Shown: positions 30,022 through 41,251, counted from the first letter of the stretch. The stretch is DNA of 64,000 bases from Brettanomyces bruxellensis (GCF_011074885.1 NC_054684.1:62001-126000); one strand, 5' to 3'. Numbers and translations: made by a program. The notes: generated by a model not told the origin, from the sequence alone.

Positions 30022-31372
30022 TGCAACAAAACTTATTCCAACTTCTGTTATGTAATACAAACAGAGTTTGTGAATCACAAAAGGATCTACACGAAAAATA
30101 CATACAACGGTTGCATTTCTTCTGCTTCATTCAAGATAAGTACCAATGGAAGAAACATTTAATGTGCCCATACTGCTTTATTTATAACATTGGGCGGAAA
30201 AAGGCAAAATTTGAACCATATAGACAATTCAGCTTTCTTTCCCACCACTGATATATTTTTTCCCTGACCCATTCAGATTAAAACAATAATTTGGGAAGGG
30301 GAAAGGAAGAAAAAAAATCGGAAGCACGAACAAAAATCTTTCGATTAACGGAATACTAAATTTATAAAAAATAAACGATTATGGATATACGGACAGCAGC
30401 CATTCCATCTTTCAACCGATCTTATTCAACAACCCCTTTGAACAATAAACTAGCTACTAATTCCGGGATACCCCACATTGTGATTAACGGTGCTGATAGA
30501 AGGTCTACTTCTAAATTAGTAAACTTTTCTATTGGCGGGTAACCTTTGTGAAGTTATTTTTATACCATTTTCTTAGCTCTTACCCACAAGTATAATAGAG
30601 TGAACTGAGAAATAATGCGGGTTCTTATTGTAATTCTACCAAATATCATTTGCGATCGCATTAGTAAGCACATAGAAGGTGAAAATTTTCTGGCTTTATT
30701 CAGGTTACATCCTATATATGATACGCTGTTTCATTCTCCACAAATCCGTGTCGATATTTTCTTGTGCATGCACTAAGATCATTTATCCCCACAAAAAAAG
30801 GTTTCCGAAGGCATCCCAATTTTTTGGTTTCTATTGTCCGGTGCCCATAAAATAGTACGAAAAGTTTATTATCATCCACTGGTATACTTGTGGGAAAAAT
30901 TTTAGATTTGTAATCGTATTGTTATTTTATGACCAAGAAACAAGAAGGCTGAAATACGGAAACGGAATGAACAACGTTCCTTCAAATTTTAAACGGTGTC
31001 CTGAATATCAACTTTATAGAAACTGTTCTGTTTCTACGCAAAATATGTTTTGTCAAAAAAATCAATTGATTGTAATACTAATGTTTTATTATAGGTAAAA
31101 AGCGTTGAAAGAAACGAAATTAAGTTACAGGGGACCGGAAAAAATAATGGGAGGGGAAAAAGGCATAATTTATCCTGATCAATCGGTAAATGAAGTTGAG
31201 GGATAATACAATACATGTGTTTTCGAACGACGTAGCCTCGTACTTAATGCAATAAAAATCAAAAACTTAGGGAAATCAAGACAAAATAAAATCGAACAAA
31301 GAATATGAAGGAAATATCAAAATAAAACAACAGCATTAAAAACAACAAGACACACAACAATGATCAAACAAA
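30022..31372. other. Intergenic between the two BSC6-like genes
   Basis: 1.35 kb, promoter of copy 1 and 3' flank of copy 2. A + strand frame at 29958-30251 is antisense to the 5' end of copy 1 and not credible. Nothing else recognised. Confidence 0.5.
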
Positions 31373-33478
31373 TTACAATAATCTTTGCCATAAACTGATA
31401 ACAACAGATCTGTCTGGGTTTGGAAGCAAGCCCCAAAGGATCAAAGCACCAGATAAAAGTCCGAAAACAAATGGCATGACCACAAAGGTACCGACAAATT
31501 CTGAGACCAATCCAACAAGAAAAGGAAATAGGGCACCACCAGATGATCCTAAGGCCGTCATTATGGTCATAGATATAACCTGTATTCTTCTTGGAAGAAC
31601 CCGAACAGCAATAGTAACCATCAATGGATAAATAGGACCGGTAAAGAAACCAAAGAATGCAATGAACACAGCTTCAGCTATGAAAATAGGAAGCACCCAG
31701 GCTAATATACAACAGACAAGTGAAACACTTATGAGTAAAGTCACGCCACGCTTTGCCCCAATTGTCCTGTGAATTATCGGTGTTAAAACAAGCCTTCCCA
31801 AAGTAAGACCACCCCAAAATCCAGATGCAACATATCCGGTTGTATTAGTACTACCGTGTCGATAAACCTCAAGAAATGTAACAACCCAACCACCCATGGA
31901 AACTTCTGCACCTTGGTAAAAAAGAACAAAAAATGAAAGATACCACGTGATTGGTGACTTTAAAGCAACAACAATGTCGGATGTGCCTACATTGGTCGAC
32001 TTTTTACGTGATAAGTTTTGAGATTCTGGGTTGACGTTTTCGAATGTGCTCTCGGCGAAGTCTTGACCACTAGCATCCTTTCTCTTTTCGGAAGTTTTAA
32101 TCGATTTCACCAAATTCTTGGTGCCATCTGAACTTCCTTGAAGTGCCTGTAAAGGAATATCAGTTTGAGATTCCAATTCATCTGGTGTCCTGACCAACCT
32201 TCCTTTCATATCTTCGAGCAGAGGATCGTATTTTTCCCACGCTTTTTGCTCTTCCTCGTACCCTTTAAACGACAAAAACAAGTTAACCGTATTGAAAATA
32301 GAGAAAGCAAGCATGATGAAGTAGAAATGACTCCATTTTGCTCCAGAATTAACCATAGCAGTTGCTATAAGCGGGCCGAGACATGCACCTAAACCATAGG
32401 CACCATGGAAATAACCTAAATAAACCGAAGACTTCTGGAATCTGCTGAGGAATATATTTTGGAAGGAGGAATTTGTTGCTGCCCCCAATCCTCCAAAAAA
32501 GAATCCAACGGCAACAAGCGCAAAAGGAGGTGCACTGCAAACTATAGCATACATGACAGCCAAAAATGCGCATCCAATGGCTGAGAGATTTCTAGGGCCA
32601 AAGAGGGGCATTAATTTGAACGAAGAAAGAGCTATACAGATATAGCCAACAGCGTTGGACATCCAAATCATTGAAACAACAGTGTAATTGATCCCATAAT
32701 ACTTTTCAATGCGAGGTAACAAAGCTCCAGGTGCACCATCAGAGAGTCCTGCAGTGAATGAAAATAACACAGTTGCAGCTAATCTCCATTTTTCACGAGA
32801 AGAGTTTTCAAGCGTAACACCATGACTGACATCTTGAAGCTTCTTCTTAGAACTAAGGTATTCATTTGAAAGCCCCTCTGCATCTTTGCCAACATTTGCC
32901 CTTATACTAGGCATTTTCTCCATGGATGATGAAACAAGTGTGTCACCGGCAGCAGCCAAAACTGTTTGCTGATGGGGAATGGAATAACCACTTTTATTAG
33001 GTAAATCAAAGTAAGATGACCCATTCAATTCATAACCAGGCGTGGTAGGTAAACTCTCAGGGATTGGAGGAGAAATAACTGAACTATTAAGAACACTTGG
33101 TCTGTCACCGATCCAAGTAGGTGTACCCTCGTTGGAATCAACATTCATATCTACCGAACTGTGAACGACTGGTCGGCCTTGAGCGGCAGATGATCTTCTA
33201 TGTAAAACAGAAGTATTCGGCTGATCTATCATCGATGCAGGAACATCTTCTAAAACACCAAACGTCGAATCCATATCGAGAGATGTATTTGAAGCTCGTG
33301 CAGCCAGCGAATCCTGTCCAAAATGCTCATTTGCAGATGCAACATTTGTTCCTTTGTCTCGATCATCAGATGAAGACTTCAAATTGAAATGAAGTTCAAG
33401 GTTTGTTGCGGAATTTTTATTATCATGGTGCTCAACAAAGGAAACTTCTTTGGTATGCTTCACACTATTAGATCTCAT
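31373..33478 (-). CDS. MFS transporter, BSC6-like (copy 2)
   Basis: 701 residues, ATG at 33478. Same architecture as the neighbouring copy: long cytosolic N-terminus with the shared PPIPESLPTTPGYELNG and IPHQQTVLAA blocks, then about 12 membrane segments beginning ATVLFSFTAGLSDGAPGALLPRIEKYYGINYT and ending LWGLLPNPDRSVVISLWQRLL. The membrane part is very similar between the copies; the N-terminal tails and the central loop differ more. A tandem duplication with later divergence of the cytosolic parts is the simplest reading. Substrate unknown. Confidence 0.86.
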   Translation of the reverse strand: MRSNSVKHTKEVSFVEHHDNKNSATNLELHFNLKSSSDDRDKGTNVASANEHFGQDSLAARASNTSLDMDSTFGVLEDVPASMIDQPNTSVLHRRSSAAQGRPVVHSSVDMNVDSNEGTPTWIGDRPSVLNSSVISPPIPESLPTTPGYELNGSSYFDLPNKSGYSIPHQQTVLAAAGDTLVSSSMEKMPSIRANVGKDAEGLSNEYLSSKKKLQDVSHGVTLENSSREKWRLAATVLFSFTAGLSDGAPGALLPRIEKYYGINYTVVSMIWMSNAVGYICIALSSFKLMPLFGPRNLSAIGCAFLAVMYAIVCSAPPFALVAVGFFFGGLGAATNSSFQNIFLSRFQKSSVYLGYFHGAYGLGACLGPLIATAMVNSGAKWSHFYFIMLAFSIFNTVNLFLSFKGYEEEQKAWEKYDPLLEDMKGRLVRTPDELESQTDIPLQALQGSSDGTKNLVKSIKTSEKRKDASGQDFAESTFENVNPESQNLSRKKSTNVGTSDIVVALKSPITWYLSFFVLFYQGAEVSMGGWVVTFLEVYRHGSTNTTGYVASGFWGGLTLGRLVLTPIIHRTIGAKRGVTLLISVSLVCCILAWVLPIFIAEAVFIAFFGFFTGPIYPLMVTIAVRVLPRRIQVISMTIMTALGSSGGALFPFLVGLVSEFVGTFVVMPFVFGLLSGALILWGLLPNPDRSVVISLWQRLL

Positions 33479-34199
33479 ATTAGGAACACAATTGTCAACA
33501 CTCTATAAAGCCTCTGACGCATCTGCTAGATGAGCAAGAAAAAAAAAAGAAAGAAAACTAATATCTTTAACTTCTTTCTAATATTAAAAGCGTAGCTGAC
33601 AGACACAACAAACTGAATATATATTCATGTATATCTATATTTAATTGCTTGCCTGTTTATTTCATAATTAGATTACCTTGTAATATGTACCAAATATCAA
33701 AACATGGAATAAAGTGCAAATCCTCCTGTATATTATCTTTGATGCAAAAAAAATTTCCCAACTATTATTAGCATCGCATGAGATCTTTCCATTCTTACAG
33801 AAGAAAAAAGTACGAAACAATGCGTCCCCATAGTATTTCATATCACCATAAAAAGCATTTTTCTTTTTTGCTTGGATCTTTGACTAATTTACATAATATT
33901 AATATTATTGCATATACTTTTAAAAAACGGCGAATTTATGACCGTCGAAATTTCCATATTCCATTTTTAAAACTCTCGGAATACTTTCTCAAAACTGATA
34001 ATACGTTCTTCATAAGTCTTACCAAAGTTTATTGTGTTCCGCTCTCCTGAAAAAAAAGTGCCGCCCTGTATTTCCACCCCGCAATAAACGGTTCATTTCC
34101 TCGGCAATTGATCAGCTCAGCGGAATACCTATTATTTAAACCATGTATTATTATGCGAGTTTATGCGATTTTTACAAAAAATACCAGGCATTATAGTGC
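33479..34199. other. Intergenic upstream of MFS copy 2
   Basis: 720 bp between the start of MFS copy 2 and the stop of the LAA2-like gene. AT-rich; a 90-codon + strand frame (33778-34050) has no recognisable features. No other element seen. Confidence 0.5.
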
Positions 34200-35606
34200 T
34201 CATAAATCAATCAACTGACCACTCTTAGTTGTATCAATTTGTGCAGAAAGGCCATTAGATAGGCTTTGCTTAGATGCATCTTGAGCATTACCGACATTTG
34301 CGGAAGCGTACACTGTAATATCAGACAAATTTGACAAACCATCGTCCAAACCCAATTTATCAATACCTGTCTTGGCTTCACCTTCCTTACTTAAAATCAA
34401 ATCAGATCCGTCAATCCCAGTTAACTGATTATATTGCCCTTCAGCTATACTATCATCATCATCATCATCATCATCACTATCTGTGGAATTTCTTTTTTTT
34501 CTCCTTTGCCGCTTCTTGTCATCATCCTCCAAATCGCTTTCTCCACCTGTTTGTAGACCATCAAACTCATCAACTAAAAACAACAAATCTTTTTGCTTGT
34601 CATCACAAGGTTTTGGATCTGCTGGATCATCCTTATTATATATATTTTCCGCGGAGAGATGATCTCTGGCAATTTTTGACTTTCTACCAAACATTTTAAA
34701 GAAAAAACCCTTTTTCTTGCTTGAGGATTTGTTTGCTTCCTTTTCTACTATTTTATAACGTTCAGCAACAAGTTGCTTCTTCACTTTTTCTTCATTTAAC
34801 CTTACTTCTCTTTTTTGCCGTTCTTTTAACGCAAGTTGTCGTTCGATCTGTTCTTGCTTTTGTCGATCACTAACTATTTTACCTGCCGCTAAAGATGCCA
34901 CACCTAACAATTTAGAACTGAGTCTCCTGCGGTTAAGCTCTTTCTGCCTTTTTTGTCGCTTCGCAAGTTCATTCTTGTTATTCTCTGATTCATCCGTGTC
35001 TTTGTCAATTCTTGAAGACCATTGGAATATATTCATGCGCTTTTGATCTTCTTCTTTGTCCTTCACTTCACATCCATCTAAACCGCTTTCAATTAAAGAC
35101 CATTCCCTGCATATGCGGACAAGTTCTTTATATATTTGACTTTTCATGAATTTCACTCTTGGTCTACAATTAATTGGGAGTGTCTTATCTTTTGCGTAGG
35201 TTCGATTTGGCAAAGTGAGCCTTTCATAACTGCGAAGATAGTTATTATCAATATGAGTATTTCCCTTTAAGCCACATTCTATGGGATGAATATCAGTTGA
35301 AAACAGTTTATTAACCTGATTCATAAAATCATTATTTGAGATGAAAGGTGCTTTCAAAGACTTGGTACTTTCGAAAGATCCAAAATCAGACTGCGAATCA
35401 CTATTACCATCCGTCGGTGAGTGATTCAAAATAGAAGCATCATGCTTTGATTCAGAATTTTTAGGTCTAACTGTAGCACCGAACTCGTTATTAATCTCGT
35501 CCCATACATTATTTTCTGGGACATCTGCATTCGTGTAATCAGAACCATTCAAACTTTTCACAGAATCGGACCACGGATTCGGTTCAGAGATATCAGAGTT
35601 CTCCAT
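34200..35606 (-). CDS. Putative clathrin/AP-1 accessory protein (LAA2-like)
   Basis: 468 residues from the ATG at 35606 (the frame runs 12 codons further up to a GTG). Acidic N-terminus with short adaptor-type motifs: NPWSDSV, NVWDEI and DFGSFES (about residue 75), the last fitting the gamma-ear-binding DFGxF type. A conserved-looking block follows at about 150-215 (RVKFMKSQIYKELVRICREWSLIES ... MNIFQWSS), then a highly charged Lys/Arg/Glu region, a run of eight Asp encoded by a GAT-type repeat (around 34455), and a polar tail. These features recall yeast Laa2 (YBL010C), which recruits Laa1 to AP-1 vesicles, but that assignment is tentative. It could be another aftiphilin-like trafficking protein. 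Confidence 0.6.
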   Translation of the reverse strand: MENSDISEPNPWSDSVKSLNGSDYTNADVPENNVWDEINNEFGATVRPKNSESKHDASILNHSPTDGNSDSQSDFGSFESTKSLKAPFISNNDFMNQVNKLFSTDIHPIECGLKGNTHIDNNYLRSYERLTLPNRTYAKDKTLPINCRPRVKFMKSQIYKELVRICREWSLIESGLDGCEVKDKEEDQKRMNIFQWSSRIDKDTDESENNKNELAKRQKRQKELNRRRLSSKLLGVASLAAGKIVSDRQKQEQIERQLALKERQKREVRLNEEKVKKQLVAERYKIVEKEANKSSSKKKGFFFKMFGRKSKIARDHLSAENIYNKDDPADPKPCDDKQKDLLFLVDEFDGLQTGGESDLEDDDKKRQRRKKRNSTDSDDDDDDDDSIAEGQYNQLTGIDGSDLILSKEGEAKTGIDKLGLDDGLSNLSDITVYASANVGNAQDASKQSLSNGLSAQIDTTKSGQLIDL

Positions 35607-35900
35607 CTGGGAATTCCGCTCTTTAGTGATTTTAAATTGCACAAATACTATGGATTTGTTATTTGAAGACTAACACCCCAAAGCGGGGAGAATAGTTCAA
35701 TATTTTACTCTTTGGTAATATGTCATTATTACCACCATACTTCTACTTCACTTTATTTTATCCGGAAGCTAAAAATTCTTGAATTTTTTCACTTAACGGT
35801 TAATACTCATATTTTCTTTCGAATACATTCATCTGTAACTTGACTGCATGCAATTAATACGACATGAATAATTATCAGCAATTAGAGACCGCATTCAGTC

Positions 35901-36485
35901 ATGCAATATAATATACTTGAAGTTCCAGGCTTTCCCCGCTACAAGATCTTTGCATCTTTATACAAAGGGGTAAGAAATCATCGAGAAATCAGAAAACTTA
36001 TAGCTTCATCTAAAGTGGACATAGATATTGATTTTGCATTTCTCAACGCAGACAACGTGATATGTCTGGAACAACTTTATAGTGCTCTTTTTAGATGCTT
36101 TGTGGATGAAAGAAACGGTGATATGAAGGCGAGATCTATTCATACAGAAATAATCAGTGATATGTCACCGCTAAGAAATATAATGGAAGCATTATCGAAA
36201 TTTGGAATACCATCTAAGGGTGAGACATCAAACATGATCGTTCTTAAGGTTATTGAGAGCAGCGAACCTATTAAAAAAGATGAAGTCGAAAAGATTGCTA
36301 CCGGACTAGACAATTTATTAGAAAATGAGAATACAGGTGGATTATATGTGACAGATGCAAACCTTGAAGATACAGCTAAACCTAGAACGATTATAAAAAA
36401 TTATAAGCTTGGAAATGTCAGTGAGGAGGATAAAGATAAACTCATCAGGTTGGTAGTTGACACAATCCAACTTAGAGGGCTTTGA
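35901..36485 (+). CDS. CGI121: EKC/KEOPS complex subunit Cgi121
   Basis: 194 residues (S. cerevisiae 181). The N-terminal half has the Cgi121 core: FPRYKIFASLYKGVRNHREIRKLI followed by DIDFAFLNADNVICLEQLYSAL. KEOPS makes the t6A modification next to the anticodon of ANN-reading tRNAs, and Cgi121 binds the kinase Bud32 and the tRNA 3' end. The frame is uninterrupted, whereas the S. cerevisiae gene is, to my knowledge, split by an intron. It diverges from the LAA2-like gene with about 290 bp between starts. Confidence 0.92.
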   Translation: MQYNILEVPGFPRYKIFASLYKGVRNHREIRKLIASSKVDIDIDFAFLNADNVICLEQLYSALFRCFVDERNGDMKARSIHTEIISDMSPLRNIMEALSKFGIPSKGETSNMIVLKVIESSEPIKKDEVEKIATGLDNLLENENTGGLYVTDANLEDTAKPRTIIKNYKLGNVSEEDKDKLIRLVVDTIQLRGL

Positions 36486-36734
36486 AAGCACGCATAATTC
36501 ACACTTCAGGGTGGTTGATTTGCAAAAAGTAAATTTGCCGAGCAATCGTTACAGTAAATGACATCCTGTAAATATGTGAAGATATAAACTATGGTTACAA
36601 TATATATCCTTTAACAATGTTCTTATCGCCTGTTCTTTCAACATTCTGTTTCTCAAATTTTTTTTCTGTTCTCGTACATGTAAATCCTAATTCATTATTA
36701 TTATTACACCCTTTTTCTTGCTTATAATAAGTCC

Positions 36735-36824
36735 ATGCAAAATATAGAGGAGCGATAAATGAAGCCGATAAAACTAATATGTTGTTTACAACGTTTCACC
36801 CACTTTGCGTTGTGGCATTATTAG
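36735..36824 (+). promoter_or_regulatory. Two upstream ORFs before the PFA5 start
   Basis: A 7-codon uORF (ATG 36735, stop 36756-36758) is followed at once by an ATG at 36759 whose 21-codon frame overlaps the called start at 36779 and stops at 36822-36824. They could lower translation of PFA5. The second frame encodes a basic start (MKPIKLICCLQRF) that would suit the cytosolic tail of the membrane protein, so a one-base error joining the frames is an alternative. Confidence 0.45.
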
Positions 36825-37837
36825 GATTTCTTGAATATAGTTTTAGCTACGAGTTTTCCTATAAATGCGTGCATCCAAGATCTGCATCAATTGGCTTGAT
36901 AGTGATCTTTAATGTACTACTGACGCTAATATTTGGACTTTGGTTTGCAGTGTTATACAGTGGCCCGGGATTTATTGAATGCCAAATACCACCGTATGAT
37001 CTTGATTCATTTTTCAAGAATGGCCAAAAATATATAAAAGACCAGCAAAAGGGAGACTGTTCAGCAAAGAATTACGAAATAGTGACGCATAAAGAATTAT
37101 TATCCGTGCCGGATATGTTTATATGTAACTTCCAAGGTCTTCCAGGGTGGTGTACTACTTGTAAGTCTTTGAAACTTACAAGGGCTCATCATTCAAGTTC
37201 TTGTAACAGATGCGTTATAGCGATGGATCATTTTTGCACCTTTTTGGGAGGTGTTATAGGGCAAAAAAACTACGGCATGTTTCTTGGTTTGATAGTGCTG
37301 ATGAACTTCATATGTTTATTCAGCTTTATTTCGATTTTTTCATTAAGAAAATCTGTTAATGGTACTCATCCTACCACTATTATATGCGTGATTGGCTGTA
37401 TTACTTTTTTCGGAATGGTTACAAATCTTATTCTACAGAATTTACTACAGATTAGACATAATGAAACTACAATAGAACAATTGGCAAAAGGGGACATCAA
37501 AAGAGCTTATCGCCGAATAAAGAAGAAAGGCATCTATGAAAAAGACCATTTAAAGCGAATAGCTACTTACGTCAACTTAAAGCATCCAAGTATTGAGGGA
37601 ATTCGATTGGTGGTCCCACTAACTGTTGACGACTACCCATACGACACAGGAAGTTTTATTGAAAATTTCAGATGTCGGACGTCTAGGAGACATGCGTCAT
37701 TATTTCAAGATAAAAAGGTAATCGCCGTGGCATCACATCAGGAAGTTTCGAAATTATTTGCAGAAAAGTTACTAGAGCGCATACACAAACATGAAATTGA
37801 AGTTACAATATTTGGAAAAGAGAGCATAGAAACATAA
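36779..37837 (+). CDS. PFA5: Palmitoyltransferase Pfa5 (DHHC family, DHFC variant)
   Basis: S-acyltransferase of 352 residues (S. cerevisiae 374). Four membrane segments: about 5-25, 38-60, 165-190 and 200-225. The cysteine-rich domain lies between the second and third: GWCTTCKSLKLTRAHHSSSCNRC then DHFC at 150-153 and GGVIGQKNY. The third residue of the catalytic tetrad is Phe instead of His; S. cerevisiae Pfa5 and Akr1 have Tyr there (DHYC), so an aromatic residue is in keeping with this branch. The C-terminal block IRLVVPLTVDDYPYDTGSF also fits Pfa5. The called start puts the first membrane segment almost at the N-terminus, which may mean that a few residues are missing (see 36735-36824). 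Confidence 0.85.
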   Translation: MLFTTFHPLCVVALLGFLEYSFSYEFSYKCVHPRSASIGLIVIFNVLLTLIFGLWFAVLYSGPGFIECQIPPYDLDSFFKNGQKYIKDQQKGDCSAKNYEIVTHKELLSVPDMFICNFQGLPGWCTTCKSLKLTRAHHSSSCNRCVIAMDHFCTFLGGVIGQKNYGMFLGLIVLMNFICLFSFISIFSLRKSVNGTHPTTIICVIGCITFFGMVTNLILQNLLQIRHNETTIEQLAKGDIKRAYRRIKKKGIYEKDHLKRIATYVNLKHPSIEGIRLVVPLTVDDYPYDTGSFIENFRCRTSRRHASLFQDKKVIAVASHQEVSKLFAEKLLERIHKHEIEVTIFGKESIET

Positions 37838-37968
37838 ATATATTAATTAATTAATGATAGAACGTGATTGTTGAATCACATGAATGTTATAGCAAAGTTT
37901 AGAAGACAGAACCTCTATATTTACGGTCATTATACGTAAAAAAGAACAAAAAATTACCGTTTGTTTGA

Positions 37969-40380
37969 TCAATAGTCTGGTAGTTTCAAAGACGAGTAAT
38001 AATCAACCAATTTCCTCTCCGAGTTCAAAGTATCAGTTCTGTAAATTTCCCTGATATTAGGAACATTGGTCTTCTCGACGTTATTTCCATCTACACCAGA
38101 AGCAGCAAAGTCAGCGCCAAGCCAATGACGCTTTAATTGCCACTCAAAGCCACTCATTAAAACAGAGTTCTTTGCGAGCTCACACATATCCACATTTGAA
38201 AGCTTCCAAATCTGTGCTGCAACAGAGTATTCTTCGATTAATGGCTCCCTCGTATAGGAAAACTGTAATGGATCATCAGTTGATAGACAAACTTGTAGGC
38301 CACGCTTAAAGTATGCGGGAAACGGATTTTTTTCGTAGTTTAGAAAAAGAGCATTATTTGACAAAGGAGACATGGCAATTCCAATTTGACTAAGATAGTA
38401 TAAGTATTGAACCAGAGGAACTTTCCTTAAAAGGATTCCATGCGATATACCTTGAGATGTCAAATACGCTGAAATGAGATGATCTGTGTCTCCAGCCTCT
38501 CCAGAATGCGGTCTTAAAACAAACGTATTGAAACCCCTTGCTTTTCTCCAGTTGTTAAGAGCAGCAATATTAGAATACATGTAGTAAAGATAATATGAAT
38601 ATGGAGGGTTATCTTTTGAATTCCATTTGTGAGGAAATGGAAATTTTCTGTGGAAACGACGATCGCTTTTCGATTCATCATCAACAGAATCAAAGCCAAT
38701 AACCCGTTCCAAGAAAACATGCAATTTTGGATGGGAAGTTGGATCTTTCGTCACCTCAAACAATGGCTTGAAAAGATTAATCACAATTTCCTGAAAGTTC
38801 TGCACTAGACCATTGTTCTTGTAAACGTTGTACAACCTTGGAACCTGAACCAGCCAACGAACGTTATGAGAAAACAATTTGTTATCAACAACCCAGGCTG
38901 CCAACTTATCCCATTCTTCGATTGAGCGCCCGTAGACAGAAATTCTGTATTCGGCCATCTGATACTTAGAAGATTCCAGATCATCAAAAACTTCCTTTGA
39001 AATTTCAGCAAGGTAACTTCCGTGAATGAAATTATCAGTTTTCAAGAATATTTCTCTCAATCTGGATTCACCCATTGGATTGTATTTTAAATTAAACTTG
39101 TCAAATCTATGGAAAGTATCTCTATGAGCATGCATATCCAAGGTGTCAATGCTCAAATCATAAGCAGTGAGATGTAAGGAATCAAACACTTGATTCAAAG
39201 TTAGAATCTTGCCATCCCTTTTGATGACCATCTCATCTGAATTTTGACGCATCTTATGCTTGATGAAGCGTAAGAGATGCTTCTGATTCATACATGCCGA
39301 GTGATGGACATGTGTATCCACCTTTCGAACATTATAGAAGTCTCTATGTGGATTCCTCTTGGATTCGGATGCCTCTTCATGGTCATTTAATAAGTAATAC
39401 AAATTCCATTTGGCCTCAAGAAATTCTAGACGCTTGAAGGCGAAGGATTTTGTAGGACCATCAGATGCAATGCTGACAATTCTCTCCATGTCGACATAAA
39501 AATCCTTTATTGTTGGAATATACGAGATGGGCATTTTAGACTTCAGATTTATAGGAATAAATACATCCTCACTATTCAAAAAGAAGTCATGATCATTATC
39601 AGGGCCTGGAATGTCGCATTTGGAAAATTCAAAAGAAGATCCAGGGACAGAGTTCGGGTTTTCAGGCATCTTCTTCTCATAGTAATTGTCAGCCTTTTTC
39701 CAAAATGGCTTAGGCGGATCGGGATATATCTTCCAACCTGATTGATTTTTAGGATTCTCAACTTCATCCTGAATAGATAAACTCATATATTTCCTCCTGG
39801 TTTTCAGACACCAATCAATGTCCTTGTAAATATTAATAAGTTCTCTTGATGGGGGGTCTGGATTCACATTGTCATCACTGGAAAAGACACCGCCCAAGTT
39901 CAGCTTTAACCGCTTGCCAGAATCAATTTTGTCAATAGCTGCTTGCCCTTGCGAATCATCATTCTCATCTGCGACAGCACGGAGTTCATGTGTCAAAGAG
40001 TTATATTGGAATTTTGCACCACTTGATGAGACCGACATTCCAGATGTACTACTCACCATAGGGACATCTGCTATAGCCTTAGATGACTGAGAAGGACGTT
40101 TATCGATCGAAGGACAACGAGTACCTGTTTCAATAGAAGTAGACGCTTCCTGGTTAACTTGAGAGTTGGATATAGCTTCATATGCCTTTTCCCGAGCTTC
40201 AGACTCCTTCAACGCGGCATCTTCCTTTGCCGAAAAGTGCGTCTTAACACTCTCAGTAGCCAGATCATCAGATGAGCCAGAAGGTGAACCTTTGACGCTT
40301 GCCATACTTTTTAGAGGTTTGCCGTCGGCAATACTAAGTTGTTGAAAATCATCGTTTAATTCTTCTGACAAAGAGCTCAT
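37969..40380 (-). CDS. AMD1: AMP deaminase
   Basis: Converts AMP to IMP plus ammonia and sets adenylate balance in the cytosol. 803 residues against 810 in S. cerevisiae. The first ~190 residues are a polar, poorly conserved extension. The catalytic metal site is assembled from the HVHHSACMNQKHLLRF block in the middle, FVLRPHSGEAGD, and the C-terminal STDDPLQF signature (usually SLSTDDP, here CLSTDDP). Starts at the only suitable ATG. It converges with PFA5 (131 bp between stops). Confidence 0.96.
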   Translation of the reverse strand: MSSLSEELNDDFQQLSIADGKPLKSMASVKGSPSGSSDDLATESVKTHFSAKEDAALKESEAREKAYEAISNSQVNQEASTSIETGTRCPSIDKRPSQSSKAIADVPMVSSTSGMSVSSSGAKFQYNSLTHELRAVADENDDSQGQAAIDKIDSGKRLKLNLGGVFSSDDNVNPDPPSRELINIYKDIDWCLKTRRKYMSLSIQDEVENPKNQSGWKIYPDPPKPFWKKADNYYEKKMPENPNSVPGSSFEFSKCDIPGPDNDHDFFLNSEDVFIPINLKSKMPISYIPTIKDFYVDMERIVSIASDGPTKSFAFKRLEFLEAKWNLYYLLNDHEEASESKRNPHRDFYNVRKVDTHVHHSACMNQKHLLRFIKHKMRQNSDEMVIKRDGKILTLNQVFDSLHLTAYDLSIDTLDMHAHRDTFHRFDKFNLKYNPMGESRLREIFLKTDNFIHGSYLAEISKEVFDDLESSKYQMAEYRISVYGRSIEEWDKLAAWVVDNKLFSHNVRWLVQVPRLYNVYKNNGLVQNFQEIVINLFKPLFEVTKDPTSHPKLHVFLERVIGFDSVDDESKSDRRFHRKFPFPHKWNSKDNPPYSYYLYYMYSNIAALNNWRKARGFNTFVLRPHSGEAGDTDHLISAYLTSQGISHGILLRKVPLVQYLYYLSQIGIAMSPLSNNALFLNYEKNPFPAYFKRGLQVCLSTDDPLQFSYTREPLIEEYSVAAQIWKLSNVDMCELAKNSVLMSGFEWQLKRHWLGADFAASGVDGNNVEKTNVPNIREIYRTDTLNSERKLVDYYSSLKLPDY

Positions 40381-41251
40381 ACTGAAAGTCGGGGGTAGGA
40401 AAGCAATTATTACTCAACCGTCTGAATGACAAATTGGACTTTAAGGTGTAGATTCGCTTTGATTAGCAATACTACCACAAGTACCAAAATCTAGATTTAC
40501 AAAAAGCGGAAAGAGACATAAAAAAAATCGAAAACAAACAACGCACAAATAACAAGACGCACAGAAAGAAGCGCTCTTCTTTGATCGTCAGTATTTGGGA
40601 AAGGAGATTTTGGGAATCGTGATCTTCTTATATAGGTACGTGTGTTCGACGAAAGAAAAAAAAAAGAGTCGAGAGAGGAGAAAAAATATATATATTACAA
40701 TGCAAAATTCAATTAATTATTTGAGAAAAAAAAATGTGTATTATGCTATTATTAATTCCTACATTATTCTATTCTTTTCGAAGACAAAAAAAAAGTAGCG
40801 GATCCTGAATAGATAGATGTCACTTCATTCCAAACCCTTTAAAAACGCTTAGCGGTTAAAAATAGGCGGGTATATATATAGTCATGAAAAAATAGTAACA
40901 GTCTTGAGACTTTATGTCTATTTCATAACCTCGTATTCAAAAAGCCCTCCCCAATTAGTAGTCTGAGCAGAGGGAAAAAGTAAATTAAAAATTGGACCGC
41001 ACTGTAACACTCACAAGAGAAGTAGATAGATCGCGGAAAAATGATTCACATAGCCTAGCGCAGCTGTTTATTTTGACACTTGAATACCAACCCTTGAAAA
41101 CAATTGTAAATTCATTTTGGGTGAAAATGCATTAGCCGCTAAATCACCAAAAAACGTCTTCAACTTTACAGCTATACAGTTAATTAATTGTAGACTGAAC
41201 TTCAACATACTTATTTCTTATTATGAAAATAACACAAACATTACATTGAGA
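40381..41251. other. Intergenic between AMD1 start and DPS1 stop
   Basis: 870 bp, promoter of AMD1. Purine-rich on the + strand around 40500-40800 (A-rich and GAAA tracts). Small + strand frames here are composition artefacts. No RNA gene seen. Confidence 0.5.
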
